Source: Lachnospiraceae bacterium | GTDB lineage: Bacteria > Bacillota_A > Clostridia > Lachnospirales > Lachnospiraceae | Reading direction: 5' to 3' | NCBI GenBank assembly: GCA_016287765.1 | Contig: JAEEWS010000001.1 | Location: forward strand, 1-64,000 | Length of the DNA stretch: 64,000 nt | Program-made: the position numbers and the translations under genes | Shown here: one piece after another, positions 28,101 to 37,668 of the stretch | Layout: every line of letters begins with the position of its first letter | How positions within the stretch are numbered: the stretch's first letter is position 1 | Notes under the pieces: generated by a model | What the model saw: only the letters and a program-made list of their open reading frames with translations | What the model was told of the DNA's origin: nothing | Database searches by the model: none

Positions 28101-28408
28101 AGTTTAAAATTACTGAGTATCAAAAGAACAGCCACCGCCACAGCTACGGTAATAGTGACCTCATCCTTGATTGCTCTTCTTTCCTCGGCTCTTTCACGTT
28201 TTTCAGCCGCGATCCTCTCCTGTTCCCTTTCAAACTCGGCTTTTTCAGCCTTTGTCATCTTTTTTTCTTTGGGAGCATTTTGAGATTTTTTTGTTTCTTT
28301 TATAGCCTTATCACTGCCGCTGTTCCTGCTTGATCTTGTTGTTTTTTTTGTTTCTTCCGCTGTTTTCTTGTTTGCAGCGGAATTCGTCTTCTTTTTTGTC
28401 TCCGACAT
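25133..28408 (-). CDS. ftsK: DNA translocase FtsK/SpoIIIE
   Basis: Septum-anchored DNA pump that moves chromosome DNA through the closing septum. The 1091 residues begin with a long basic, Lys/Glu-rich tail (1-90), followed by four membrane helices (about 95-230). A Glu/Asp-rich low-complexity linker of roughly 380 residues leads to the motor with Walker [10 protein letters not shown] (about 749-757) and Walker [15 protein letters not shown]-terminal winged-helix gamma domain ([20 protein letters not shown]) reads SRS/KOPS-type DNA signals. The linker is much longer than in Bacillus SpoIIIE (787 residues in total). Whether it acts in division or sporulation cannot be decided here. Confidence 0.95.
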   Translation of the reverse strand: MSETKKKTNSAANKKTAEETKKTTRSSRNSGSDKAIKETKKSQNAPKEKKMTKAEKAEFEREQERIAAEKRERAEERRAIKDEVTITVAVAVAVLLILSNFKLSGIVGEIINGALFGLFGWLAYLVPFLIVIFVCFFLANRNSRFKYLPKIIASFMVFILLAAMIQIAVGETTEEMNALDYYKYARDHKSGGGVVGGIICQALVQWFDIVGSYIVLATLEIICIFFITGRALIKSLTEHIKAKNAEKVEKRKEINDLYDEYLATEEAEEYLESKQTGVESMLPGNRYRQEETAGQEADEDVAHGYKNDSGVRMPMDYPDGYDEEEERKFEESLRRSHLDKKKDKKEKGGKFNFFGGRTETQPYGTVRNEIPVEDAPEEDIPVEDIHIEMPFVDETYADNTNVYSQNAADKESTPATQEQTESIFESELNKKFSGKKDLRETRNADNRAVSIFKPRAEVKEYVTDGEDDLIDPSEKKEMSFSETSLKDKEFSYDKEELAKTVDSVPYALSGAANRPLQYKKPIREEKVGEDDNDRLFDDDFYDPTAVEEADTANDDVSREAITLREESQNSAFENQVEIGSRVVEEKNNQLAFEPVKEYMFPPIELLDAPVRKNNEDNTDELAETAEKLRATLDSFGVRVTVTDVQRGPSVTRYELQPEVGVKVSRITNLADDIKLNLAAADIRIEAPIPGKAAVGIEVPNRENTMVTLRELIESDEFAHARGKIPFTVGKSIEGANIIGDIAKMPHLMIAGATGSGKSVCINTIIMSILYEFKPEDVKLIMIDPKVVELSVYNGIPHLLIPVVTDPKKAAAALNWACVEMDERYKKFAELSVRDLKGYNERVKQEAENGNTDENYPILPQMVIIVDELADLMMVASNEVEDSICRLAQKARACGMHLIIATQRPSVNVITGLIKANIPSRIAFAVSSGVDSRTILDNVGAEKLLGKGDMLYYPTGMSKPVRIQGCFVSDKEVNSVVEYITKANDPAVYNESINEKIARSNDENKAVANGSVPQNDDGRDEYFEDAGRLIIEKEKASIGMLQRAYKIGFNRAARIMDQLAEAGVVSEEDGNKPRQVLMSMADYESMLQNEGR

Positions 28409-28450
28409 TCTTCAATATCCTTTACAAAATTTAGTTATACGATCATTAAA

Positions 28451-28478
28451 ATTATACTATATCTTGTTAAAAATGCAA
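28451..28478 (-). promoter_or_regulatory. ftsK promoter overlapped by a single NrdR-box-like site
   Basis: Minus-strand TTGCAT (28478-28473), 16 bases, TATAAT (28456-28451). The 16-mer TAACAAGATATAGTAT (28469-28454) covers the spacer and part of the -10 and matches the full NrdR core CwAnATnTwG. No second box is found 32 bp upstream, unlike at flgB, motA and nrdR. Confidence 0.45.
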
Positions 28479-28563
28479 ATAATTTAAACTTCTAAAACAC
28501 ATAAAGTTTGGTACATAAAAGTAATGATCTTTGTTTAAAATGCTTATATTTCAACATAAAAAC

Positions 28564-28592
28564 ACCCGCATCCGGGCAGACCGCATGCGGGT
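28564..28592 (-). terminator. Terminator of pnp
   Basis: Stem ACCCGCAT / ATGCGGGT (8 bp, 13-base loop that can pair further), followed on the minus strand by GTTTTTATG. It lies about 20 bases after the pnp stop. Confidence 0.75.
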
Positions 28593-28612
28593 AAAAATTT
28601 AATGATAACTGA

Positions 28613-30700
28613 TTATTTTACATCCTTGATAGAGAAGCTTACTCTTCCCATCTTGTCCTTACCGAGGCAAACAGCCTTAACCTTATCGCCCAAAGTAAGA
28701 ACATCCTCGACTCTGTCAATTCTCTCCTTGGCGATCTTGGAAATGTGTACCATAGCCTCTTTACCGGGAGCGAACTCAAGGAAAGCACCGAATTCCTTAA
28801 TGGAAACAACCTTTCCTTCAAGAACCTGACCTGCTTCAAAATCAGATACGATGATATTGATAAGACGGATAGCTTCATTCATCTTATCAATCTCTGTACC
28901 GCAAACGGAAACAGAACCGTCATCGGTGATATCGATCTTAACGCCTGTCTGCTCGATGATCGCATTGATAGTCTTACCGCGCTGTCCCACAACATCACCG
29001 ATCTTGGTAGGATCGATCTGGATCTGAATGATCTTGGGTGCATACTTGGAAACTTCGGGTCTGGGCTCAGAAATAGCCTTCTTCATACAATTTTCCATAA
29101 TATACATTCTTGCTTCACGGCAACGTGCGATAGCTCCCTCAACGATGGGACGTGTAAGGCCGTGGATCTTGATATCCATCTGGATGGCAGTGATACCTGC
29201 ATCTGTACCGGTTACCTTGAAGTCCATATCTCCGAAGAAGTCCTCAAGTCCCTGGATATCTGTAAGAAGAATATAATCATCATCTGTAGCACCTGTAACG
29301 AGACCGCAGGAAATACCCGCAACCATCTTCTTGATGGGAACACCCGCAGCCATAAGAGACATGCAGGAAGCACAGGTAGAAGCCATTGATGTGGAACCGT
29401 TGGATTCGAAGGTTTCGGATACGGTACGGATTGCGTAAGGGAATTCCTCTTCTGAAGGAAGCACAGGCATGAGTGCTCTCTCCGCAAGTGCTCCGTGACC
29501 GATCTCACGACGGCCGGGTCCTCTGGAAACCTTGGTCTCACCTACTGAATAAGCAGGGAAATTGTACTGGTGCATATAACGCTTGCAGGTCTCATTTTCA
29601 TCAAGGCCGTCAAGCTTCTGAGCTTCTGCAAGAGGTGCAAGAGTAGTAACATTGCAGATCTGAGTCTGTCCTCTTGTGAACATTGCGGAGCCATGTACTC
29701 TGGGAATGATATCAACTTCAGCAGCCAAAGGACGTATCTGTGTGATCTCTCTTCCGTCAGGACGCTTGTGATCCTGTAAGATCATCTTACGTACAGTCTT
29801 CTTCTCATACTGGTAAACAGCTTCATCAATGAGAGGAAGCCAGTCTTCCTTGTCAGCAAATACTTCTGCAAGCTTATCCTTAAGGTTTCTGATCCTCTCT
29901 TCACGAACCTGCTTCTCGGGAGCAAACATGACCACTTCCATCTCAGCGGGAGGAACCTGCTCACGGATAGCCGCAAAAAGCTCCTCAGGGATAGCACAAC
30001 TGGTGTACTCATGCTTGGGCTTACCAACCTCTGCCACGATCTTGTCAATGAAAGCGATAACCTGCTTATTAACCTCATCTGCCTTGTAAATAGCCTCGAT
30101 CATCTTAGCTTCCGGAACTTCGTTTGCTCCTGCCTCGATCATGATAACCTTATCTCTTGTAGAAGCTACCGTAAGCTTAAGGTCAGATACAGCTGTCTGA
30201 GATGAATTGGGATTGATAACAAATTCTCCGTTGATAAGACCAACCTGTGTTGTTGCACAAGGGCCGTCAAAGGGGATATCAGAAATTGCAACTGCAATAG
30301 CCGATCCAAGCATAGCCGTGAGTTCGGGGCTGCACTCGGGATCAACCGACATTACCATATTATTAAGTGTTACGTCGTTACGATAATCCTTAGGGAACAA
30401 AGGTCTCATGGGACGATCGATAACACGGCTTGTAAGGATAGCGTTCTCGGAAGGCTTTCCTTCACGTCTTGTGAATCCTCCGGGAATTTTTCCGACTGCA
30501 TAAAGTTTTTCCTCATACTCTACAGAAAGAGGAAAGAAATCGATACCGTCTCTGGGTTTTTCCGATGCCGTAGCAGTGGAAAGTACGGTTGTATCACCGT
30601 AATGCATAAATGCGGCGCCGTTAGCCTGTGCGGCTACTCTTCCGACGTCTACTGACAGAGTTCTTCCGGCAAGCTCCATTGTAAAAGTCTTGTAACTCAT
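28613..30700 (-). CDS. pnp: Polyribonucleotide nucleotidyltransferase (PNPase)
   Basis: Phosphorolytic 3'-5' exoribonuclease of mRNA turnover. The 695-residue product has two RNase PH-like domains (the first with GGFTRREGKPSE, the second with RGPGRREIGHGALAERAL), then a KH domain (KIGDVVGQRGKTINAIIEQT) and a C-terminal S1 domain (GQVLEGKVVSIKEFGAFLEF). All catalytic regions look intact. The start is preceded by AAAGGAGAATAAAAT. It appears to be a single-gene unit with its own promoter and terminator; rpsO, often found upstream, is not adjacent. Confidence 0.98.
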   Translation of the reverse strand: MSYKTFTMELAGRTLSVDVGRVAAQANGAAFMHYGDTTVLSTATASEKPRDGIDFFPLSVEYEEKLYAVGKIPGGFTRREGKPSENAILTSRVIDRPMRPLFPKDYRNDVTLNNMVMSVDPECSPELTAMLGSAIAVAISDIPFDGPCATTQVGLINGEFVINPNSSQTAVSDLKLTVASTRDKVIMIEAGANEVPEAKMIEAIYKADEVNKQVIAFIDKIVAEVGKPKHEYTSCAIPEELFAAIREQVPPAEMEVVMFAPEKQVREERIRNLKDKLAEVFADKEDWLPLIDEAVYQYEKKTVRKMILQDHKRPDGREITQIRPLAAEVDIIPRVHGSAMFTRGQTQICNVTTLAPLAEAQKLDGLDENETCKRYMHQYNFPAYSVGETKVSRGPGRREIGHGALAERALMPVLPSEEEFPYAIRTVSETFESNGSTSMASTCASCMSLMAAGVPIKKMVAGISCGLVTGATDDDYILLTDIQGLEDFFGDMDFKVTGTDAGITAIQMDIKIHGLTRPIVEGAIARCREARMYIMENCMKKAISEPRPEVSKYAPKIIQIQIDPTKIGDVVGQRGKTINAIIEQTGVKIDITDDGSVSVCGTEIDKMNEAIRLINIIVSDFEAGQVLEGKVVSIKEFGAFLEFAPGKEAMVHISKIAKERIDRVEDVLTLGDKVKAVCLGKDKMGRVSFSIKDVK

Positions 30701-30731
30701 ATTTTATTCTCCTTTTCGCATAATCTGTTGT

Positions 30732-30759
30732 ATTATACTACTCCTTACAATAATTGCAA
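30732..30759 (-). promoter_or_regulatory. Promoter of pnp
   Basis: Minus-strand TTGCAA (30759-30754), 16 bases, TATAAT (30737-30732), about 32 bases before the start codon, leaving a short leader with no obvious autoregulatory stem for RNase III. Confidence 0.6.
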
Positions 30760-30811
30760 GAAAATTTGTGTAAATTTTTTTTGGGGGTATGATCTCATAC
30801 TCTTTTTATTC

Positions 30812-30843
30812 AAAAAAAACGGAACATCTTAATGATGTTCCGT
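30812..30843 (-). terminator. Terminator of the polA-to-LCP operon
   Basis: Perfect 10-bp stem ACGGAACATC / GATGTTCCGT followed on the minus strand by eight T. It starts 10 bases after the LCP gene stop. Confidence 0.9.
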
Positions 30844-30853
30844 CAATACTGTC

Positions 30854-33610
30854 TTATTGCGAGGATGCAGAGGTTCCGTTCCTGTTGTAAAGATAATCAT
30901 GAAGAATATCCGCATTGTCTGCATAATATCCGAGAACCAACGCATTGTTGATCCTTACTTCTTCATAATGTCCGCTTACGGGTATCCTGTAGGATTCCAG
31001 TTTGAACATCCTCTTCTCAACCACAGTCTGTATGCATTCAGCAGTAATGGATTCAAGGCTGGCGGGGCACTTAACGTATTTAAGACATTCCTTCATGACT
31101 CCGTAAAGAGTGGTAACCGAAGAATCCTTGAACTTCTCGAATATCTTGTTCATTACCAGCCTCTGGCGATAGGTTCTTCCAAAGTCATTATAAAGGCCGT
31201 TGGAGGAAGGCACGTGACGTATTCTGCAATATCCCACCACCTGATTTCCTGTCATCACCTGACTGCCTGCAATAACATTTCTTTGCGTCTTATCGGAGAT
31301 GTAATTGGTGGTATTTAAATACTCAGCTTCCTGAGAAGTGAGCACCACTTCAAGCCCGCCCATGTAATCAATGATGTTTTCAAAGCCGGAATAGTCGACT
31401 ATGGCATATCCGTCAAATTTCACCCCAAAGTTGAGTTCTATGGTCTCCATAAGAAGCTCGGGACCGCCGAAGAAATAAGCGGCATTTAAACGGTTGTCAT
31501 TATATCCCGGTATCTCAACATACATATCTCTCATCAGAGAAACCAAAACCAACGGACCGCCGTCCTTGTCTATGGACGCTATCATCATTGAATCGGAACG
31601 ACCGTAAACAGCTGTACCGTCATAGTTCTCTATACCTATAAGGAGGATATTTATAACCGAGGGATCCGGATCGTAATGAGGGTGAGTGACTACCTGAGCC
31701 GTAGGCGTGGGTGTAGGTGTATCTGTGGGCATCGGAGTAGTACCGTCCTCAAGAGGCAATGTGGGTTCAGGTGAGGGAGCAGGTGTAGGTGTGTGAACAA
31801 ATTCTCCCATGGGATCGTTTTGAAGTGCTTCATTTTCATTTAATCTATGAGAATTATTAGCTTCATCTATCTTCTCCACGTGTGAGAAAATGATCCTTGC
31901 CACCACTTTGGATGCTATGGTATGACCCGGTCTGGTAAATAAAATGAATAAAGCAAACAATAGCAGAAATCCTACCACACCGCCGACAATGAAGGGCCAT
32001 TTTTTCTTCTTTTTGGGGCCGATCTCATCATTTACGAACATTGCAAGGTTTTCATTTATGCCTTCAATGTTTTCTTCAGAGGGATCTCCGCTCCCCTTAT
32101 TATCATCGAAAAAATTGATCTCGTTCAGGTCTATAACGGGAAGTGCGCTCATTTCAAGGGCTTTTTTATGTCTTTCTTCCCTTTCTTCCTCAGTTTCCCC
32201 GCCGTATTCATACATAAGGTCTTCAACCGCGGTCTGCATTTCCCTGAGTTCTTTGTTTTTTCTTTCTTTTTCTTCCGCTATCCTGGCAGCTTCTTTTTCC
32301 TTTTCGGCCTGAATGGCTTCAATATCCAGATCATCCGCTTCCTGACCGTATTCGTCTTCTTTTAAAGCATCGTCAAGAAAATCCACATTCTCGGATATTT
32401 CGGAAATTATCTCATCATTATCGGAGGATCCTGCGTTATCTTCGGTCTGAAGATCCTTTTCAAAGTCCCCGTTCATTTTATTTTCAGCTTCTACCATAGG
32501 TGTCAGGGATTTTTTTTTATTCTCCTCATCCTTAGGTTCGTCATCAAACTTTTCAAGAAATACAGAAAAAACATCAAGGAAAGGGTCTCTTTCCTCCCCA
32601 TCTTCATCCCATGCGGATACTTTTTCTGCTTTTTCTTCGAAACCGATGTTTTCTTCTTTTATCTCAGTTTCCTTTTCTTCATATACAGGTTCTTCTGCGG
32701 GCTCTTCCTCGACTGATTCCTTTACACCGTCTAAAGCCTCATTTGCGGACACCACTTCGGAAACTGCTGTATTTTCTTCTGCCGCTCCAACCGGGATCTC
32801 TTCCGAATGTGTATTTACAGCCTCATTTACAGGCTCTTCCGGCAGTTCTTCCGCAGGCTTCAAAGCCCCGTCCTCTATAGGCTCCATAACTGCTTCTTTA
32901 AAGACTTCGGTAGAGGTTTCTTTAAAGGTATCGGAAGAAGCGTCAACAAAAGTGAAATCCAATTGTCTTTCCAGGTTCTTTAATGCCTCTTCCTCAGCTT
33001 TAAAGTCATACTCATGTTCAACTTCCTTCATGTTGGGCGAATTAAAGAAACCGTCAGTTCCGCTTACCTCACCGGCATCTTCTTTCTCAAGGTCAAAATC
33101 GTAATCAAGAACTGTATCAAATTCAGCCTTAAGATCAGGCTCATTGGCATTTTTACGTTTCTTCCTGCCAAACATGAAATTTCTTGATATCCCGCTCTTA
33201 AACTTCTTGGCTCTTTTATAAGCTCCCGGAGTTTTCGTCTTGGCATATTCTTTGGAATCCAGTCTGATACTTGTATTCCCGGAAGGCTTTTTCGGTCCGG
33301 CTTTTTCGGTCGCGGGTCTGTCGGCCTTTGTTTTTTCGGCCTTTGTTTTTTCGGTCTTTGGCTTTTCTGACTTGGGCTTCTTTTCCTTTTCGGCAAAGAT
33401 CTTCTTTAACAATTTGGAATCATGGACCACCCATTCTTCCTCATCGTCCCCGTCATCATCATAACCGTAAGCATTCTCTCCGCCTGCAATGTTCTTTACC
33501 ATTACATTTACCGCTTCTGTCTCCTCAGGATCTTCCTCGGGCATATCATTTTCGGTAATGTCGGAAAAATACTCCTTATCCTCTATTTTGTTATCATTAA
33601 AGGGATCCAT
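30854..33610 (-). CDS. LytR-CpsA-Psr family protein with very long acidic cytoplasmic region
   Basis: LCP enzymes transfer lipid-linked glycopolymers onto peptidoglycan outside the cell. Residues about 650-905 form the LCP catalytic domain (ILLIGIENYDG, GRSDSMMIASID, LVSLMRDMYVEIPGY, the RLNAAYFFGG and GYCRIRHVPSSNG segments with the usual Asp/Arg residues). One membrane helix lies at about 537-558 after a KKKKKW stop. Upstream are about 530 residues predicted to be cytoplasmic and strongly Glu/Asp-rich, with a Lys-rich patch at about residues 80-160 that includes KTKAE/KTKAD repeats. A Pro/Thr-rich linker (TPTPAPSPEPTLP) joins helix and catalytic domain. Typical LCP proteins have a cytoplasmic tail of only tens of residues. 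Confidence 0.88.
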   Translation of the reverse strand: MDPFNDNKIEDKEYFSDITENDMPEEDPEETEAVNVMVKNIAGGENAYGYDDDGDDEEEWVVHDSKLLKKIFAEKEKKPKSEKPKTEKTKAEKTKADRPATEKAGPKKPSGNTSIRLDSKEYAKTKTPGAYKRAKKFKSGISRNFMFGRKKRKNANEPDLKAEFDTVLDYDFDLEKEDAGEVSGTDGFFNSPNMKEVEHEYDFKAEEEALKNLERQLDFTFVDASSDTFKETSTEVFKEAVMEPIEDGALKPAEELPEEPVNEAVNTHSEEIPVGAAEENTAVSEVVSANEALDGVKESVEEEPAEEPVYEEKETEIKEENIGFEEKAEKVSAWDEDGEERDPFLDVFSVFLEKFDDEPKDEENKKKSLTPMVEAENKMNGDFEKDLQTEDNAGSSDNDEIISEISENVDFLDDALKEDEYGQEADDLDIEAIQAEKEKEAARIAEEKERKNKELREMQTAVEDLMYEYGGETEEEREERHKKALEMSALPVIDLNEINFFDDNKGSGDPSEENIEGINENLAMFVNDEIGPKKKKKWPFIVGGVVGFLLLFALFILFTRPGHTIASKVVARIIFSHVEKIDEANNSHRLNENEALQNDPMGEFVHTPTPAPSPEPTLPLEDGTTPMPTDTPTPTPTAQVVTHPHYDPDPSVINILLIGIENYDGTAVYGRSDSMMIASIDKDGGPLVLVSLMRDMYVEIPGYNDNRLNAAYFFGGPELLMETIELNFGVKFDGYAIVDYSGFENIIDYMGGLEVVLTSQEAEYLNTTNYISDKTQRNVIAGSQVMTGNQVVGYCRIRHVPSSNGLYNDFGRTYRQRLVMNKIFEKFKDSSVTTLYGVMKECLKYVKCPASLESITAECIQTVVEKRMFKLESYRIPVSGHYEEVRINNALVLGYYADNADILHDYLYNRNGTSASSQ
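33321..33365 (-). repeat. 15-bp tandem repeat inside the LCP gene
   Basis: Two identical 15-mers (33321-33335 and 33336-33350) and a third with three mismatches (33351-33365). They encode KTKAE/K-type five-residue units in the Lys-rich patch. Repeat number may vary between strains. Confidence 0.7.
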
Positions 33611-33634
33611 TAATTATATAGTCCTCTCTTAGGT

Positions 33635-35089
33635 TTATTTAAGCCGCTTCAAAAGCTTTTCAAGGAATTTATAGACCCTTACGGCCGATTCCAGTCCCAG
33701 GCTTTCATTGGGGCTGTGAACATCACTCATATCAGGTCCTATGGAGATTATATCAAGTCCGGGGCATTTGTCAAATAAAAGACCGCATTCAAGTCCCGCA
33801 TGCATCACTTCAAAAACAGGTTCTTTTCCGTATTCTTCCAGGTAGAGTTTCTTAAAAACTCCTCTTAAGACAGAGTCTTTTTTGTATTCCCAGGCCGGAT
33901 AATTACCTTCTCTTGATGTTTCTCCTCCCAAAATGGAAATGAGATACTCCAGCTTGTCACTCATAAATTTCTTATAGCTTGTAACGGAGCTTCTGAGTGA
34001 AAATCTGATCACGGCCTGCTTTTCCTCTGTAAAAACAATACCCATGTTAAGAGAGCTCTCAACAAGACCGGGGATCGCGGAACTCATTCTCTGAACACCG
34101 TTGGGCGACTGGATCAAAAAATACAAAAGACTTCCGTAGGATTTTCCGTTGATCGCATTAACAGTTTTCGGTGCGGGATCGATACAGAATTCAAAATCCA
34201 AACCGGGTTCGGAGGTTTCAAGTTCACACTTATATTTAGCCGCAAGACCGCCCGCTATGTCTTTGAAATCTTCAATATCAAAGTTTTTGATCACAATGGT
34301 TGAAAAAGCTTCTCTCGGGATAGCATTGTCCAGTTTTCCGCCGTGAAGCTCCACCAATCTGTAATCCAGATGTCCTCTGAACTCAAACAGGAGTCTTGCC
34401 ATGAGTTTATTTGCATTTGTCCTGTTCTTGTCTATCTCGACACCGGAATGTCCTCCGGTCAGACCTTTTATCTTTATGTCGACAACTGTTCCGGTCACTT
34501 CTTCTCTTTCGAGATCCAGAGTACAGTTTTGTCTGAGTCCTCCCGCACATCCGCAGAATACTCTTCCTTCCTCCTCGGAATCCATGTTTATCAGATAAGA
34601 ACCTTTAAGATCGGAAGTATCAAGTGCCTGGGCACCGTACATTCCTGTTTCTTCATCCGTAGTCATGATGAGTTCAAGAGCCGGATGTTCTGCCTCTTTA
34701 TCTGCTATTATAGCCATCATGTAAGCAATGGCTATGCCGTCATCTCCGCCAAGCGTGGTGCCTTTGGCTCTCAGTCTTCCATCCTTTATGTAAAGTTCCA
34801 GGGGATCTTTTTTGAAATCATGGGGACAATCGGAATCCTTCTCACAGACCATATCCATATGGCCCTGAAGCATAATTGTCTTTCTGTCTTCATATCCGGA
34901 TGTTGCGGGAAGAAAAACCACAACATTCTTTTTTTCATCCTGCCTGCATTTTGCACCGTGTTCAAGAGCAAAACTGTAAAGATAATTGGAAATGGCATCT
35001 ACATTGCCTGAACCATGGGGTATTTTTGTAAGCTGTTCAAAATAAAACAATATGTTTTTATAATCATAATTTTCAGTAATGTATTGCAT
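33635..35089 (-). CDS. pepD: Aminoacyl-histidine dipeptidase (M20 family, PepD)
   Basis: Metal-dependent cytosolic dipeptidase. The 484-residue length is standard for PepD. Metal-binding landmarks of the M20 family are present: QGHMDMV with H77 and D79, GGDDGIA with D116, DEETG with E146/E147, and a late His in HAGLECGLLFDK. The region GLTGGHSGVEIDKNRTNANK is the family dimerisation lid motif. It overlaps nothing and lies 11 bases after the PFL/DUF711 gene, so it is part of the polA operon. Confidence 0.94.
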   Translation of the reverse strand: MQYITENYDYKNILFYFEQLTKIPHGSGNVDAISNYLYSFALEHGAKCRQDEKKNVVVFLPATSGYEDRKTIMLQGHMDMVCEKDSDCPHDFKKDPLELYIKDGRLRAKGTTLGGDDGIAIAYMMAIIADKEAEHPALELIMTTDEETGMYGAQALDTSDLKGSYLINMDSEEEGRVFCGCAGGLRQNCTLDLEREEVTGTVVDIKIKGLTGGHSGVEIDKNRTNANKLMARLLFEFRGHLDYRLVELHGGKLDNAIPREAFSTIVIKNFDIEDFKDIAGGLAAKYKCELETSEPGLDFEFCIDPAPKTVNAINGKSYGSLLYFLIQSPNGVQRMSSAIPGLVESSLNMGIVFTEEKQAVIRFSLRSSVTSYKKFMSDKLEYLISILGGETSREGNYPAWEYKKDSVLRGVFKKLYLEEYGKEPVFEVMHAGLECGLLFDKCPGLDIISIGPDMSDVHSPNESLGLESAVRVYKFLEKLLKRLK

Positions 35090-35100
35090 ATATATGCCTT

Positions 35101-36465
35101 TCAGTTCTTAAACGAATGGATGGGGGCAGGTATCCTTCCGGTTCTGTTTACAAAAGCAGAACAGTCGAAGGTATTTACCGGCATAATGGGTGCATAGCCC
35201 AAAAGGCCGCCGAATTCCACATTGTCACCGATATTTTTACCGATAACGGGGATCAGTCTTACGGCTGTGGTCTTTTGATTTATCATTCCTATGGCCATCT
35301 CATCTGCTATGATACCGGATATCGTGGTATTAGGTGTATCTCCGGGGATAGCTATCATATCAAGTCCGACGGAACATACACAAGTCATAGCCTCCAGCTT
35401 TTCAATTGTCAAAGCACCTTTTTCCACTGCTTCTATCATCCCTCTGTCTTCACTTACAGGAATAAAAGCTCCCGAAAGACCGCCAACATAGGATGATGCC
35501 ATAACGCCGCCTTTTTTTACCTGATCGTTCAGGATAGCAAGTGCTGCGGTGGTTCCCGGAGCTCCGGGATGTTCAAGACCTATTTCTTTTAATATGTCGG
35601 CTACCGAATCTCCCACAGCGGGAGTAGGTGCCAATGAAAGATCCACGATGCCGAAGGGAATGCCCAGCATCTGTGATGCTTCCTTAGCAACAAGCTGTCC
35701 GACTCTGGTGATCTTAAAGGCCGTCTTCTTGATAGTTTCGCAAAGCACCTCGAAACTCTCGCCTCTGACTGCCTCAAGTGCTGTTTTTACAACTCCGGGA
35801 CCGCTTACACCTACATTAATGACCGCATCCGCTTCGGTAACTCCGTGAAAAGCACCTGCCATAAACGGATTGTCATCGGGAGCGTTACAGAACACTACCA
35901 GTTTAGCGCAGCCTATGCAGGAATCCTCCTTTGTCTTCTCGGCGGTCTCTTTTATAACGTCGCCCAGAAGTCTGACCGCATCCATGTTTATACCTGTTTT
36001 GGTGGAGCCCACATTAACGGAGCTGCACACCACGTCTGTAACCTTAAGTGCTTCGGGGATCGAAAGGATCAGATTCTTTTCCGCTTCGGTCATTCCCTTG
36101 CTGACCAGTGCGGAATAACCTCCGAGGAAGTTTACTCCCACCTTCTTTGCCGCTTTGTCCAGAGTCTTTGCGATCTCAACGAAATCTTCCGGCTTTTTGC
36201 AGCAAGCCCCTCCAACCAATGAAATAGGTGTAACTGAGATCCTCTTGTTAACAATGGGGATCTGATATTCTTTTTCAATAGCTTCGCCTGTTTCCACAAG
36301 CTTGCCCGCCACCTTGGTGATCTTGTCGTAGATCTTATCGCAGCAGGTCTTAAGATCGGAATCCACGCATGAAATAAGGCTGATACCCAGAGTGATGGTT
36401 CTCACATCAAGCTTGGAATCGGTGATCATACGATTGGTTTCCATTACTTCGGATCGATTAATCAT
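35101..36465 (-). CDS. PFL/DUF711 family protein (UPF0210)
   Basis: The 454-residue product starts [14 protein letters not shown] and contains the DUF711 landmarks [49 protein letters not shown] and [12 protein letters not shown]. The family (also called PFL) is glycyl-radical-like in fold only; its function is not established and it is not pyruvate formate-lyase. It lies 33 bases after a small ACT-domain gene, an arrangement recurrent in Firmicutes and Archaea, which suggests the ACT protein regulates or partners it. Confidence 0.93.
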   Translation of the reverse strand: MINRSEVMETNRMITDSKLDVRTITLGISLISCVDSDLKTCCDKIYDKITKVAGKLVETGEAIEKEYQIPIVNKRISVTPISLVGGACCKKPEDFVEIAKTLDKAAKKVGVNFLGGYSALVSKGMTEAEKNLILSIPEALKVTDVVCSSVNVGSTKTGINMDAVRLLGDVIKETAEKTKEDSCIGCAKLVVFCNAPDDNPFMAGAFHGVTEADAVINVGVSGPGVVKTALEAVRGESFEVLCETIKKTAFKITRVGQLVAKEASQMLGIPFGIVDLSLAPTPAVGDSVADILKEIGLEHPGAPGTTAALAILNDQVKKGGVMASSYVGGLSGAFIPVSEDRGMIEAVEKGALTIEKLEAMTCVCSVGLDMIAIPGDTPNTTISGIIADEMAIGMINQKTTAVRLIPVIGKNIGDNVEFGGLLGYAPIMPVNTFDCSAFVNRTGRIPAPIHSFKN

Positions 36466-36498
36466 CTTATAAAACTCCCGGTTATTATATTAAATAGG

Positions 36499-36771
36499 TC
36501 AAATTCTGTGCATCATATCGAAGATGTCTTCGCGCTGGATCTTAATGGACACTCCGATCTTCTCTCCCAATTCATCCAGTTCATTGGCTACCACAAGAAA
36601 ATCCTTTTTGATATCGGTTACATCCACGATCATCATCATGTTAAAAAACTCTTTGATGATGGTCTGGGAAATGTCCAGGATATTGATCCCGTTTTCCGCA
36701 AGATAAGTACAGGTCTTTGCGATGATACCAACGCAATCCTTTCCTACTACGGTGATTACTGCCCTTTTCAT
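36499..36771 (-). CDS. ACT domain protein (UPF0237)
   Basis: A free-standing ACT domain of 90 residues, beginning MKRAVITVVGKDCVGIIAKT and ending with a helix EREDIFDMMHRI-like tail. ACT domains bind amino acids and related small molecules, often as regulators. Together with the downstream DUF711 gene it forms a conserved pair. The ligand is unknown. Confidence 0.92.
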   Translation of the reverse strand: MKRAVITVVGKDCVGIIAKTCTYLAENGINILDISQTIIKEFFNMMMIVDVTDIKKDFLVVANELDELGEKIGVSIKIQREDIFDMMHRI

Positions 36772-36864
36772 AATTTACGCCTTTCCGATGCGGCAAGACT
36801 CATAAGCCCTTTGCTTTAAAAGTTCGTTTGCCTGATTTATATTATTTTTTATTGCTTAACAATT

Positions 36865-37668
36865 TCAGATCTCAGCTATATAAGAGTGCTGTCCCCTGGG
36901 TGCCACGTGTATTTCCGGTCTTTTTTCCGGAGCAAGTTTTATCTTAACTTCCGAATTCACAGTCTCATAGGCCAATTCCGGGAAGTTGTTCTCTGCGCTG
37001 AGATGCGCCAGGATCACATGATCCACATTAACTTCCGATTCATTGCACAGCCTGGTGACAAGACCGGCACAACTGTCATTGGACAGATGTCCCTTATTTC
37101 CCTTAACCCTCTGCTTAAGAGCATATGGATAAATACCTGCTTCAAGCATATGCACATCATGGTTCGATTCAATATACAACACTTGGGAATTTTTAAGGTT
37201 ATTGACTATATAATCATCAAAAAATCCCAGGTCCGTTGCAGTTCCTATCTTCTTTCCTCCGGCTTCAAAGCAATAGGCTACCGGGTCGGAAGCATCATGG
37301 GATACAGAGAAAGGAGAAACAAGGATATCACCGATCATAAAGGATTCATCCGGTGTGATATAATTCAAAAGTCCTTCCGGTATCTTTCCCACAGGATGAT
37401 TACCGTATAAGGCTCCGTCTATGGTTCCCTTTGTTCCGTACAGTGAAATGGCATGTTTTCTCGTCAAAACACCGATGCTTTTAATGTGATCTATATGTTC
37501 GTGAGTCAGAAGTATGGCGTCGACAGAATCTATGCTTTCGCCGATCTCCATAAGTTCATGTTCTATCTTGACTCCGCTCACTCCGGCGTCCACCAGTATT
37601 TTAGTCAATCCGGAAGAAACAAAGATACAGTTCCCGCTGCTTCCGCTTGCCAAGCTGCAAATTTTCAT
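36865..37668 (-). CDS. walJ: MBL-fold metallohydrolase, WalJ/YycJ-like
   Basis: Metallo-beta-lactamase-fold hydrolase resembling YycJ/WalJ, which in Bacillus relatives is linked to DNA-replication/cell-division coordination. The metal motif HEHIDH (H56, H58, D60, H61 from the ATG) is intact, as is the N-terminal ICSLASGSSGNC. The likely start is ATG 37668, overlapping the upstream stop as TAATG, giving 267 residues. TTG 37680, four codons earlier, has a closer GGAG and remains possible. No walRK genes are in the window, so the name reflects family only. Confidence 0.88.
   Translation of the reverse strand: MKICSLASGSSGNCIFVSSGLTKILVDAGVSGVKIEHELMEIGESIDSVDAILLTHEHIDHIKSIGVLTRKHAISLYGTKGTIDGALYGNHPVGKIPEGLLNYITPDESFMIGDILVSPFSVSHDASDPVAYCFEAGGKKIGTATDLGFFDDYIVNNLKNSQVLYIESNHDVHMLEAGIYPYALKQRVKGNKGHLSNDSCAGLVTRLCNESEVNVDHVILAHLSAENNFPELAYETVNSEVKIKLAPEKRPEIHVAPRGQHSYIAEI

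Noticed and set aside
35101..36465. Pyruvate formate-lyase
   Set aside because: The PFL name of DUF711 is historical; no glycyl-radical motif is present.
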